Source: DASSCW01 sp036555005 (lineage in GTDB: Bacteria; Chloroflexota; Limnocylindria; QHBO01). From it: 17,194 nt of DNA. Made by a program: the position numbers and the translations under genes. The stretch is from assembly GCA_036555005.1 (NCBI GenBank), contig DATBME010000068.1, forward strand, positions 1-17,194, written 5' to 3'. This document shows positions 7,377-15,592 of this stretch, piece by piece. The notes below the pieces were generated by a model. That model saw only the letters and a list, made by a program, of their open reading frames with translations, had not been told where the DNA came from and ran no database searches. How positions within the stretch are numbered: position 1 is the stretch's first letter; every line of letters begins with the position of its first letter.

Positions 7377-7780
7377 GGGGCGTCGAAGCGGCGGATCGCC
7401 AGCCATTCGATGGCCCCCGCCAGCAGGACCACGAAGATCGCCACCGGCACGGTCAGCGCGCCGCCGATCCGCAGGCCGCCCAGGAGCGCCACCGAGGCGC
7501 CGGCCAGAAGGCCGCGGCGGATGGCCCGCCCCCAGGCCCCGCGGTACAGGATCCGGCCCCGGATCACGAACTCGGAGAGCAGCGCGAACGGCACCACCAG
7601 CAGGCCCACCGCCAGCGCCGCCAGGCCGATCACCACGATGCGGTTGGTGACGGCCCCCGGACACGGTTGCTCCGGCGCGTCGCTGGGACAGGCCAGGCTG
7701 GCAAACGCGACGAGGAGGCCGACCACCAGGATGGCCGACAGCGCCAGGGCGGCGACAGCCAGCCTGGTGCGGCGGCTCAC
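7373..7780 (-). CDS. Small four-helix membrane protein of unknown function
   Basis: 135 aa counted from GTG at 7780. Hydrophobic segments lie at about 8-29, 47-69, 88-107 and 109-127. The loop after the first helix carries two cysteines (Cys31 and Cys40), which could form a disulphide if the loop is outside. The basic stretch RGRILYRGAWGRAIRRG separates helices 2 and 3 and is probably cytoplasmic. An upstream in-frame ATG at 7903 would overlap the helicase gene by 95 bp and add a low-complexity tail, so the GTG is preferred. The stop overlaps the methyltransferase start by four bases. I do not recognise a family; the coding call rests on the helices, the overlap and the operon position. Confidence 0.7.
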   Translation of the reverse strand: MSRRTRLAVAALALSAILVVGLLVAFASLACPSDAPEQPCPGAVTNRIVVIGLAALAVGLLVVPFALLSEFVIRGRILYRGAWGRAIRRGLLAGASVALLGGLRIGGALTVPVAIFVVLLAGAIEWLAIRRFDAP

Positions 7781-7808
7781 CGACGGACGGCGCGCCTGGC
7801 CGGCCGAA

Positions 7809-10800
7809 TCATCGGGCGGCTTCGGGGCAGATGTCGCGGAACGGGCAGAAGCCGCAGCGCATGGGCGACGGGTTGGCGCCGAAGTCGCCGGCCCGGATCC
7901 CATCGCTCACCGCGGCCACCTGGCCGGCGGCCTTCTCGAGACGCCTGGGCGTCGGCGCGCTGCGACCGACCAGCCCGGAGTCCAGGAAGTGCAGCGCCAG
8001 ATCGTCCGGCAGCCGACCGTGCTGCGACTCGTAGGCCAGGGCGTACAGCGAGAGCTGAAGGGAGTCGCGGGAGCGGCGGGCCGCGGTCGCCGGATCGCGG
8101 ACGTCGGCCGACTTGTAGTCGGTGATCACCACCCGTCCGTCGGCGTCGACGTCCACGCGGTCGTAGCGACCGCGCACCCGGTCGCGGCCCATCACCACCG
8201 AGAACTCCTCCTCGACCGCCACCGGGTGGGCCGGATCGGCCTGCTGCTCGTGCCAGAAGCGGTCCAGCGCCTCTCGCGCGGCGGCACGGCGCGCTTCCTC
8301 GTGCTGGCGCGTCAGGAAGCCCACCGACTCCCAGGCCGCGTCCAGCTCGGCGTGCAGCTCCTCCCGGGTGGTGGCCAGGCCCGCCAGCTGGCGCCGGTGA
8401 TAGGCCTGCACCGCGGCGTGCAGGGCACGGCCGTACGCCATCTGATGCGAGGCGGGCGTCGGCAGCCGGATGACGTGCGCGTAGCGATAGCGCGCCGGGC
8501 AGTCCAGGTAGTCGCTGATCTGCCCGTAGCTGAGGCGCAGCTGGCGGTCGCCCAGCCCCATCGGCCTGGCGCCCGGCGCCGGGGCCGGCGCGCGCTGGTG
8601 GCGGGCCAGGCGTTCGACAACGCTCGGCCGCAGCAGCTCCACCGGCGTGGCCGGCGGCAGGTCGAGCGCCTCCAGCAGGTACGGGCTCGGCCGGCGTGCG
8701 GTGCGGGTGCCGTAGTCGCGCGCCCAGCTGAGGTGGAGCGCCTCGCGCGCGCGGGTCATGCCCACGTAGAACAGGCGCCGCTCCTCGGCCAGGTGGTGGT
8801 CACCCTCCGGCATCGGCTCGCGCACCAGGCCGGCGGGCAGCGGCAGCAGGTCGCCGCGCGAGCGGGTCGGGAAGCGGTCGTCGACCAGGCCGACCATGTG
8901 GACGATCGGGAACTCCAGGCCCTTCGCCTTGTGATAGGTCAGGACATGGACCGCCTCGCCGTGGTCGACGTCGACGTCCGCGGTCGAGGGATCGTCCCCG
9001 GCCTCGATCAGGGTGTCCAGCTGCGCGACCAGGAACGGCAGCCGATCGTCACGCAGCAGGCCGGCCTGGCGGCGCACGATCTCGAAGAAGCGCGCCACGT
9101 TGGCCAGGCGCTCCTCGCCACCCTCACGCGCCTCGCGCGCCAGGCGTCCGAGCCAGCCGCTGCTGGTCACGAAGTGGTAGAGCAGCTCGCCGGCATTGCG
9201 CTCCGTGCTCAGCCCGCGGTGCTGGTCGAGGCTGGCCAGCAGGCGCTGGATGACCTCGCCGGCGCGTCGCCCGAAGCGCACCGGCTCGCCGTCGCCGGCC
9301 AGGCGCAGCGCCTGCTCCAGCGGGGTGCGGCGGCGGCTGGCGGCGTTGAGCGCCACCGTGACCGCCCGCGGATCCAGGCCGAAGATCTCCGAGGTGGCCA
9401 GGTCATAGCAGCTGACCGAGTCCTCCGGGTCGTTGACGGCGCGCAGAAAGCTCACCAGCAGACGGACCTCGGGCTGGTGGTAGAGCCCCGCCGTGCCGCT
9501 GAAGCGCCATGGCACGCGGGCCACGTTCAGCGCCCGCAGGATGGGATCCGCGTCGCGGTTGGTGCGCACCAGGATGGCGTGGTCGCCGGGACTGCGGCCG
9601 CCGCGCACGGACTCGCCGATGCGCTGGGCCAGGGCATCGGCCTCATCGGAGCCGGTGTCGAAGGCCAGCAGCTCGATGGGTCCGGCGTCCGGTGGCGGCT
9701 GGTCGAAGCGGGTCCGGGCCACCAGCCGCTTGTCCAGGCCCTCCCTGGCTTCCAGCCGCTCGGGGTCGTTGTGCTGGATGAGCCGATACGCGGCGTCCAG
9801 GATGGGCTGGCGGCTTCGGAAGTTGTCGTTCAGGACCACGCTGCCGGCCCGCGGGAAGGCGGCACGGAAGCCCAGGATGTTGGACAGGGCCGCGCCCCGG
9901 AAGCGGTAGATGCTCTGGTCGTCGTCGCCGACGACGGTGACGTTGGCGGTCGGCGAGCCGGCCAGCAGCTTGACCAGCTCGAACTGGGCGTGGTTGGTGT
10001 CCTGGAACTCGTCGACCAGGATGTAGCGATACCGCTGCCGCTCCTCGGCCAGCACCGCCGGGTGCTGGCGCAGCAGCCGCAGGGCCAGGCTCACCTGGTC
10101 GCCGAAGTCGAGTCGATCGTTGGCCCGCATCAGCCGCTCATAGGCGGCGTACAGCGCCGCCAGCTCCGCCTGCTGGGCCGCCTCCTCGGCCAGCGCCGCA
10201 TCGTCGGGCGCCGCCCCGGCACGCCCTGCCAGCTGCTCCGCGGCAACCAGGTACTCGGCCGGCTGGACATCCTCGTCCCGGGCGCGGCTGATCAGGGTCA
10301 CCAGGGCGTGGAGGAAGCGGGTTGGGTCGCCCAGCGGGCGGTATCGGTCCAGGGGAAGCTCGAACAGGTGCTCGCGCAGGAAGATGATCTGCTCGGCGCG
10401 CGACATCACGGTCGAGCGGTCCGACAGCCCGGCCTCCAGGGCGTGGTCCCGCAGCAGACGGTCGCCGAAGGCGTGGAAGGTGCTGATCACCGTGTCCGTG
10501 TAGCCGTAGGGCACCAGCCGATCGACGCGCTCCGTCATCTCCAGGGCGGCTCGGTCCGTGAAGGTCAGGGCCAGGATCTCCGACGGCTTGGCCCGCTTCT
10601 CGGCGATCAGCCAGGCGATGCGCCGGGTGATGACGGTGGTCTTGCCGGTCCCCGCCCCGGCCACGATCAGCAGCGGGCCCTTGCCGTGGGTGACCGCCTT
10701 GCGCTGCCGCGGCGTCAGGTCGGCCAGCAGGGGCGGCTGGATGCGGAGATGCGGGCGGGGGCGGCGCGCCGGTGGAGCGGCCAGCTCCTCGAAGATCGGG

Positions 10801-10862
10801 AGCTGGTCGGGTGACGGCACGACCGCTGGCATTTCGTCGATGGTAGCCGAGGAGGTAATCAC
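7809..10862 (-). CDS. UvrD/PcrA-type helicase fused to a PD-(D/E)XK Fe-S nuclease
   Basis: 1017 aa. Superfamily 1A helicase motifs are complete: Walker A AGAGTGKTT (68-76), ALTFTDRAALEM, VDEFQDTN (283-290), GDDDQSIYRFRGA (312-324), LNDNFRS, TYHKAKGLEFPIVH and RRLFYVGMTRARE. The C-terminal third is a RecB/AddB-like nuclease with Asp901 (GRYDRVD) and Asp915-Tyr916-Lys917 (ITDYKSAD) as active-site residues. Four cysteines match the Fe-S pattern of AddB, AdnB and Cas4 nucleases: Cys788 (YLDCPARY), Cys1003, Cys1006 and Cys1012 (CGFCPFRDIC). It likely processes double-strand breaks for recombination, as AddAB or AdnAB do, but no partner subunit is in the window. The start is GTG at 10862; the ATG at 10832 is an alternative that loses ten residues. 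A weak -10 precedes the GTG. Confidence 0.93.
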   Translation of the reverse strand: MITSSATIDEMPAVVPSPDQLPIFEELAAPPARRPRPHLRIQPPLLADLTPRQRKAVTHGKGPLLIVAGAGTGKTTVITRRIAWLIAEKRAKPSEILALTFTDRAALEMTERVDRLVPYGYTDTVISTFHAFGDRLLRDHALEAGLSDRSTVMSRAEQIIFLREHLFELPLDRYRPLGDPTRFLHALVTLISRARDEDVQPAEYLVAAEQLAGRAGAAPDDAALAEEAAQQAELAALYAAYERLMRANDRLDFGDQVSLALRLLRQHPAVLAEERQRYRYILVDEFQDTNHAQFELVKLLAGSPTANVTVVGDDDQSIYRFRGAALSNILGFRAAFPRAGSVVLNDNFRSRQPILDAAYRLIQHNDPERLEAREGLDKRLVARTRFDQPPPDAGPIELLAFDTGSDEADALAQRIGESVRGGRSPGDHAILVRTNRDADPILRALNVARVPWRFSGTAGLYHQPEVRLLVSFLRAVNDPEDSVSCYDLATSEIFGLDPRAVTVALNAASRRRTPLEQALRLAGDGEPVRFGRRAGEVIQRLLASLDQHRGLSTERNAGELLYHFVTSSGWLGRLAREAREGGEERLANVARFFEIVRRQAGLLRDDRLPFLVAQLDTLIEAGDDPSTADVDVDHGEAVHVLTYHKAKGLEFPIVHMVGLVDDRFPTRSRGDLLPLPAGLVREPMPEGDHHLAEERRLFYVGMTRAREALHLSWARDYGTRTARRPSPYLLEALDLPPATPVELLRPSVVERLARHQRAPAPAPGARPMGLGDRQLRLSYGQISDYLDCPARYRYAHVIRLPTPASHQMAYGRALHAAVQAYHRRQLAGLATTREELHAELDAAWESVGFLTRQHEEARRAAAREALDRFWHEQQADPAHPVAVEEEFSVVMGRDRVRGRYDRVDVDADGRVVITDYKSADVRDPATAARRSRDSLQLSLYALAYESQHGRLPDDLALHFLDSGLVGRSAPTPRRLEKAAGQVAAVSDGIRAGDFGANPSPMRCGFCPFRDICPEAAR

Positions 10863-10874
10863 CGAACCCTTATC
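10863..10874 (-). promoter_or_regulatory. Weak candidate -10 box for the helicase-nuclease gene
   Basis: On the minus strand GATAAG (10874-10869) lies six bases before the GTG at 10862, the same spacing as the leaderless-type boxes at 873 and 14419. It matches four of six consensus positions but lacks the important final T, and no -35 is visible. It sits in the 54-bp gap after the SelB-like gene, the widest gap in the minus-strand block, where an internal promoter would be expected. Nothing else is recognisable in that gap. Confidence 0.25.
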
Positions 10875-10916
10875 GGCTGCTTACCGGACAGCTCGTTTGT
10901 CGCAGTGCGGCACGCC

Positions 10917-11585
10917 TCAGCCGGCTCGGCGCCTCGGCCTGTGACGACGTCGCTGGGCGCGGCGGAAAACCAGGATCGCCTCGGCGTGGCGGCGCGACGT
11001 CCGCAGCTCGTCGCGCAGACGGGCCACCGTCAGCGGTCCGCGCTGCGTCAGCCGGTCGACCCGCGCCGCGATGGACGCCCAGACGTCAGCCGGATAGTCA
11101 ATCCCGGAGCCGACTGCGACCAGCTCCCCGCTGCGCCGCAACTGGTCGAGCGCCGCCGGCGTGATTCCCAGTCGCGCGGCCGGGCCGTCCACTCGCGGCG
11201 GCGCCGCGCCCGCCTCGCGCAGGCCGTCGAGTAACCGGTCCGCCCGCTCGCGCATGACCGGGTCCAGGCGCGGCCGGTGGTCCGGCAGCCGGAGGCGGTG
11301 CCCACGACGGATCAGGGCGCCGCCTGCCACCATGCCGTCGATCACCCGGCGCACGGCCGCATCGTCCAGGGTCAGCGGCGTCGATCCGCGATGCCCGGCG
11401 CTGGCCTGGGGCGTCGCCCGCACGGCCGCCACCACGACGTCGACCCGCACGTCGGTGGCCATCGGCTCCCGTCGGTGGAGGCGCTGCAGCGCATGCGTCA
11501 CGCGGCGCTCGGCGATCCGCCGCTGACGCGGGTCGATCGGCTCTGGATCCGGCTCCGGATCCGCCCCAGCCGGAGTGCCAGGCAT
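10917..11585 (-). CDS. Stand-alone SelB C-terminal-type winged-helix protein (no GTPase domain)
   Basis: 222 aa. After an acidic, proline-rich start (1-20) the protein reads like the tandem winged helices at the C-terminus of the selenocysteine elongation factor SelB. The resemblance runs from RRVTHALQRLHRREP through VRRVIDGMVAGGALIRRG and LPDHRPRLDP (100-109), then LLDGLREAGAAPP, LGITPAALDQLRRSGELV (139-156), DYPADVWASI and GPLTVARLRDELRTSRRHAEAIL (183-205). In SelB the last winged helix binds the SECIS hairpin of mRNA. The tail here is extremely arginine-rich (206-222), which suggests nucleic-acid binding. The EF-Tu-like G domain is absent: the upstream gene, one base away, is DUF4446. The ATG at 11585 was chosen because it directly follows that stop. 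The homology is my reading of motifs, not a search; the function is unknown. Confidence 0.7.
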   Translation of the reverse strand: MPGTPAGADPEPDPEPIDPRQRRIAERRVTHALQRLHRREPMATDVRVDVVVAAVRATPQASAGHRGSTPLTLDDAAVRRVIDGMVAGGALIRRGHRLRLPDHRPRLDPVMRERADRLLDGLREAGAAPPRVDGPAARLGITPAALDQLRRSGELVAVGSGIDYPADVWASIAARVDRLTQRGPLTVARLRDELRTSRRHAEAILVFRRAQRRRHRPRRRAG

Positions 11586-11586
11586 G

Positions 11587-12102
11587 TCAGGCCCGATCGG
11601 TACCGGTCCCGTCCAGGGCGACTCGGATCGCCTGCGCCTCCTCGTCCGACAGGGTGTGGCTGGAGGAGCCACCCTCGACCGGCTTGGCGAACAGCCTGGT
11701 GTTGGTGCGGCCGTGCAGGCTGGAGATCACCACCCCGTCGCGCCGGTCGTCGAGCAGCGCCAGCGCGAAGCTCTGGTCGGAGCCGGTGTCCTCGAAGGGG
11801 TTGAATCTGACGAGGCCGATGTGCTGGATGCTGGTCTGGGTCTGATGCTGCAGATCCGCCTGCGCAGCGTCGATCTCCGCCTGCCGCCCACGAACCTCCT
11901 CGACGCGTGTGACGTGCGCCTGCAGCACCTCGTCCAGCGACCCGCCGGCACCATCGCGCACCAGCTGCCGGTAGCCATCAACCGCACGGCCGACGCGGAT
12001 CGACTGCACGATCACCAGGACCAGGAGCGCCACCATGGCGACCGCCATCACCACCAGGACGGCGGTCAGGTTGTCGGCCAGGACGCGGTTCAGCTCGTCC
12101 AT
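11587..12102 (-). CDS. DUF4446 family membrane protein
   Basis: 171 aa. One transmembrane helix lies at 12-34 and is followed by a helical, probably coiled-coil stretch (about 38-92). The C-terminal core has the pattern diagnostic of DUF4446: IQHIGLVRFNPFEDTGSDQSFALALLDD, then GVVISSLHGRTNTRLFAKPV and a final LSDEEAQAI. The family is known from Gram-positive bacteria and Chloroflexota and has no assigned biochemical role. The core is probably cytosolic by analogy with other small anchors; the orientation is not proven. The ATG at 12102 is preferred over upstream in-frame starts because it begins just before the helix and lies about 25 bases after the predicted transcription start. A weak GGAG lies nine bases upstream. 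It is the first gene of the ten-gene minus block. Confidence 0.85.
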   Translation of the reverse strand: MDELNRVLADNLTAVLVVMAVAMVALLVLVIVQSIRVGRAVDGYRQLVRDGAGGSLDEVLQAHVTRVEEVRGRQAEIDAAQADLQHQTQTSIQHIGLVRFNPFEDTGSDQSFALALLDDRRDGVVISSLHGRTNTRLFAKPVEGGSSSHTLSDEEAQAIRVALDGTGTDRA

Positions 12103-12129
12103 CGGTGGGCGCTCCGAGGCTGAGGTGGC

Positions 12130-12143
12130 TGGTATCATACCGG
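12130..12143. promoter_or_regulatory. Palindromic bidirectional -10 region
   Basis: GGTATCATACC (12131-12141) is an 11-bp inverted repeat around one central base. Read on the plus strand it gives an extended -10, TGGTATCAT, with the hexamer at 12133-12138. Read on the minus strand it gives TATGAT (12139-12134). The expected starts are about 12145 (+) and 12127 (-), 18 bp apart. They would give leaders of about 76 bases for the tail-anchored protein gene and about 25 bases for DUF4446. No good -35 is visible on either side. Confidence 0.55.
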
Positions 12144-12155
12144 CCCTGCAGGGCC
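12142..12155. repeat. 14-bp perfect palindrome over the predicted plus-strand start
   Basis: GGCCCTGCAGGGCC is a perfect palindrome directly downstream of the bidirectional -10. It covers the expected plus-strand transcription start (about 12145) and would lie upstream of the minus-strand start. This position suits an operator for a dimeric regulator. At this base composition a few such palindromes are expected by chance in 17 kb, so only the location makes it notable. Confidence 0.3.
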
Positions 12156-12172
12156 CAACCCTGCGTCGGGAC

Positions 12173-12196
12173 GTGCCCGCGGAGCGGCCGCGGCAC
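12173..12196 (+). promoter_or_regulatory. Stable hairpin in the 5' leader of the tail-anchored protein gene
   Basis: GTGCC (12173-12177) and GCGG (12179-12182) pair with CCGC (12188-12191) and GGCAC (12192-12196). This gives a nine-pair stem, all but one pair G-C, with one bulged C and a five-base loop AGCGG. It ends 24 bases before the ATG at 12221 and lies inside the predicted 76-base leader. There is no T-tract. It could affect mRNA stability or translation, or it may be a by-product of the high GC content. Confidence 0.3.
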
Positions 12197-12220
12197 CGGC
12201 ACCATCGGCCCCGAGGAACC

Positions 12221-12616
12221 ATGGCTCGACGAGGCAAGACCGCCAACCGCAATGCCCGACGCCGGGCGCAGCGCAACGCCGCGCAGCGTCAACCGGCGGC
12301 CGGATCGGACGCGCCTGCGCCGGCGGTCGACGCGGCCCCCGCCACCGGCGCCATGCCCGACGCCTTCGAGATCGCGGACGCCGAGGTCCGGGCCGCCGCC
12401 CAGCCGCCGCTGGCCAGCGCGGCCGGAGTGGCACGCGCCAAGCCACGCGCCACGGACCCGCGGATCACGGTCGGCTCCTCGCGCCTGGGCGAGCGGGCCG
12501 TGGCCGAGTACCACTATGTCCAGCGCGACCTGCGCAACATCGGGGTGCTGGCCATCATCCTGGCGGCGTTGCTCGCGGCGGCCACCATCCTGGTCAACGT
12601 CACCGGCCTCATCTGA
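12221..12616 (+). CDS. Small protein with basic N-terminus and one C-terminal membrane helix
   Basis: 131 aa from the ATG at 12221, which is preceded by GAGG four bases upstream. Residues 1-25 are very basic (MARRGKTANRNARRRAQRN). A low-complexity Ala/Pro linker follows up to about 75. The last part, AEYHYVQRDLRNIGVLA and onward, leads into a single hydrophobic helix (about 108-131) that ends the protein, as in tail-anchored proteins. The motif of Tyr and paired Arg directly before the helix resembles small unnamed membrane proteins I associate with Chloroflexota. The basic head could touch nucleic acid or membrane; no function can be assigned. The gene is transcribed away from DUF4446 and converges on the K+ channel gene. 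Confidence 0.7.
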   Translation: MARRGKTANRNARRRAQRNAAQRQPAAGSDAPAPAVDAAPATGAMPDAFEIADAEVRAAAQPPLASAAGVARAKPRATDPRITVGSSRLGERAVAEYHYVQRDLRNIGVLAIILAALLAAATILVNVTGLI

Positions 12617-12640
12617 CCGCGAGACGTCGCCCCTCGTCAG
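12613..12640. terminator. Candidate bidirectional stem-loop between convergent genes
   Basis: CTGA (12613-12616) pairs with TCAG (12637-12640) and CGAG (12620-12623) pairs with CTCG (12633-12636). This leaves a CCG bulge (12617-12619) and a nine-base loop. Both facing TGA stops lie within the stem. No T-tract follows on either strand. It resembles the structures at the other two convergent junctions. Confidence 0.3.
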
Positions 12641-13053
12641 TCCGGCGGCTGCCTGCCCGTGTCGCCGTCGGCCGCCTCTTCGGCGGCGATCTCCTTCTCA
12701 CGGCGGCGGGCGACTCGCTCCTCGACCACCCTGTCGGTGCGGCTGATGGTCTGGCGAGCCACCTCTGAGACGAAGACCACCAGCACGCCGACGCCGGCCA
12801 GGACGAAGAAGATGGTGAAGATCTTGCCGATGTCGGTGGTCGGCGTGAAGTCGCCGTACCCGACGGTCGCCAGCGAGATGACCGAGAAGTAGAGCGAGTC
12901 GAGCGGATCCCAGCCCTCGACGATGGTGTAGAAGACGGTCCCGGTCGCCAGCAGCCCGATCAGCGCCAGGCCGATGGCGCGCGTGTGCACGTCGCGCACG
13001 ACGGCGGCCAGCGAGCCGATGAAGCTCGCCCACAGGAACACGATCGCGCGCAC
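12637..13053 (-). CDS. Two-helix potassium channel pore protein
   Basis: 138 aa. It carries the K+ selectivity filter TVGYGD (63-68) within a pore loop (WDPLDSLYFSVISLATVGYGDFTP). The filter is flanked by membrane helices at about 27-45 and 77-99, as in Ion_trans_2/KcsA-type channels. A further hydrophobic stretch at 3-19 could be an interface helix. The C-terminal 38 residues are a charged, probably coiled-coil tail (RTDRVVEERVARRREKEIAAEE), and no RCK/TrkA-N regulatory domain follows. Four such chains would form a pore in the cytoplasmic membrane. The GTG at 13053 lies 4 bp after the RarA stop, so the two genes are likely co-transcribed. The GTG four codons downstream is a possible alternative start. 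Confidence 0.88.
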   Translation of the reverse strand: MRAIVFLWASFIGSLAAVVRDVHTRAIGLALIGLLATGTVFYTIVEGWDPLDSLYFSVISLATVGYGDFTPTTDIGKIFTIFFVLAGVGVLVVFVSEVARQTISRTDRVVEERVARRREKEIAAEEAADGDTGRQPPD

Positions 13054-13057
13054 CCGC

Positions 13058-14395
<1,338 letters not shown>

Positions 14396-14416
14396 CGATG
14401 CCCCTTCACGGGCCCG

Positions 14417-14431
14417 ATTATGATGCGGCGC
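14417..14431. promoter_or_regulatory. Overlapping divergent -10 boxes between RarA and aminotransferase
   Basis: On the plus strand TATGAT (14419-14424) lies seven bases before the ATG at 14432, with no Shine-Dalgarno sequence between them, so the aminotransferase mRNA would be leaderless. On the minus strand CATAAT (14422-14417) lies 21 bases before the RarA ATG at 14395, leaving a short leader with GAAGGGG. The two hexamers share four base pairs. No clear -35 is visible in either direction. Confidence 0.55.
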
Positions 14432-15592
14432 ATGGAACAGAACCTGCGCATCCCCGGGCCAACGCCGATCCCCATGGAGGTGCGCGAGGCCCAGGCCGCA
14501 CCCATGATCGACCACCGCGGCGCCGAGTTCGCCGAGATGCAGGCGGAGATCACCGGCGGCCTCGCCACGCTGATCGGCACCTCGGGCGACGTGGTGTTGC
14601 TGACCGGCTCCGGCTCCGGGGCGATGGAGGCGGCCATCGTCAATACCCTCTCGCCTGGCGACCGGGTGCTGGCGGTGATCATCGGCGGCTTCGGCGATCG
14701 CTTCGCCGACATCGCGCAGGCCTTCGGCGCCCAGGTCGATCGCTACGAGGTCGAGTGGGGCGAGGCCGCCGACCCATCGGCGCTGGCCGGGCGCCTGGCC
14801 GGCGCGCCCCCATATCGCGCGGTGCTGCTGACGCACAACGAGACCTCGACCGGCGTGGCCAACCCGCTGCGCGACCTGGTCGCCGAGGCGCATGCCGGGC
14901 CGGGCGACCCGCTGGTCATCGTGGACGGCATCAGCGGGCTGGGCGCGATGCCCTTCGAGATGGACGAGTGGGGCGTGGACCTGGTGGTCAGCGCCAGCCA
15001 GAAGGCGTGGATGGCCTCGCCGGGGATCGCCATCGCCGCCATCGGGCAGCGCGCCCGTGAGGCCGAGGCATCGGCGCGCATGCCGCGCGTGTACTGGAGC
15101 TTCGCCGAGGCCCGTAAGTGGGCGGAGAAGGGGCAGACGCCCTGGACCCCGGCCGTCGCCGTCCTCTACGGGCTGCGCATCGGGGTGCGCCGACTGCTGG
15201 AGGAGGGCCGCGAGCGCACCTGGGCCCGCCACCAGGCGATCGCCGCCGGCTCGCAGGCCGGCCTGGAGGGCCTTGGGCTGCGCCTGGTGGCCGCGCCGCA
15301 GGATCGGTCCGCCACCGTCACCGCCGCCTGGCTGCCGGAGGGCCTGGAGTGGGGGCCCTTCAACGCGGACATGCGCGGCCGCGGGCTGGTGGTGGCCGGC
15401 GGCCAGGGCAAATGGGCCGGCAGGATCATGCGCTTCGGGCACATGGGCATGGTCGAGATCGACGAGATGGTCGAGGCGGTGCGCGTCATGGGCGAGACCA
15501 TGCGCGACCACGGCTTCGGGACCGATGTCGCCGCCGCCTGCCAGGCCACACAGGACGCCTACGAGGCATCGCGCTCCGCCGCCGCACGGTGA
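14432..15592 (+). CDS. Class V PLP-dependent aminotransferase (alanine/serine-glyoxylate family)
   Basis: 386 aa, fold type I. The N-terminus LRIPGPTPIPMEVREA and HRGAEFAEM are hallmarks of the alanine-glyoxylate and serine-glyoxylate aminotransferase group. LLTGSGSGAMEAA (56-68) binds the PLP phosphate. HNETSTGV (135-142) and VDGISGLGAMPF, with Asp165 facing the pyridine nitrogen, follow. SASQKAWMASPG contains the Schiff-base Lys191. RFGHMG lies near the C-terminus. Members of this group act on alanine, serine, ureidoglycine or phosphoserine, and the sequence alone does not choose between them. The ATG at 14432 is preferred over two in-frame ATGs at 14420 and 14423, which fall inside the predicted -10 box. 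The stop overlaps the phosphatase start (GTGA), so the two enzymes are probably made together. Confidence 0.9.
   Translation: MEQNLRIPGPTPIPMEVREAQAAPMIDHRGAEFAEMQAEITGGLATLIGTSGDVVLLTGSGSGAMEAAIVNTLSPGDRVLAVIIGGFGDRFADIAQAFGAQVDRYEVEWGEAADPSALAGRLAGAPPYRAVLLTHNETSTGVANPLRDLVAEAHAGPGDPLVIVDGISGLGAMPFEMDEWGVDLVVSASQKAWMASPGIAIAAIGQRAREAEASARMPRVYWSFAEARKWAEKGQTPWTPAVAVLYGLRIGVRRLLEEGRERTWARHQAIAAGSQAGLEGLGLRLVAAPQDRSATVTAAWLPEGLEWGPFNADMRGRGLVVAGGQGKWAGRIMRFGHMGMVEIDEMVEAVRVMGETMRDHGFGTDVAAACQATQDAYEASRSAAAR

Noticed and set aside
6975..10814. A very long open reading frame (about 1279 codons) on the plus strand opposite the helicase-nuclease gene
   Set aside because: It is antisense to a gene with complete helicase and nuclease motifs, its product is low-complexity (Gln, Arg, Gly, Ala), and GC-rich codon bias removes stops from the opposite strand. 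No domain is readable in it.
10917..10990. A frameshift in the arginine-rich tail of the SelB-like protein hiding a normal SelB end
   Set aside because: I read the other two frames past the TTTT run. Neither restores a SelB-like ending better than the present frame, so truncation or divergence is more likely than a simple frameshift.
10917..11585. Annotating this gene as selB and looking for selenocysteine genes
   Set aside because: The GTPase domain is absent and no gene in the window shows an in-frame TGA with coding continuing beyond it, so there is no evidence for selenocysteine decoding here.
1236..12102. Reading the helicase-nuclease, methyltransferase and CpaE ATPase as a defence or restriction system
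   Set aside because: The block also contains murI and other housekeeping-type genes. The methyltransferase looks like a small-molecule type without DNA-methylase target motifs, and there is no mobile-element signature or composition shift.
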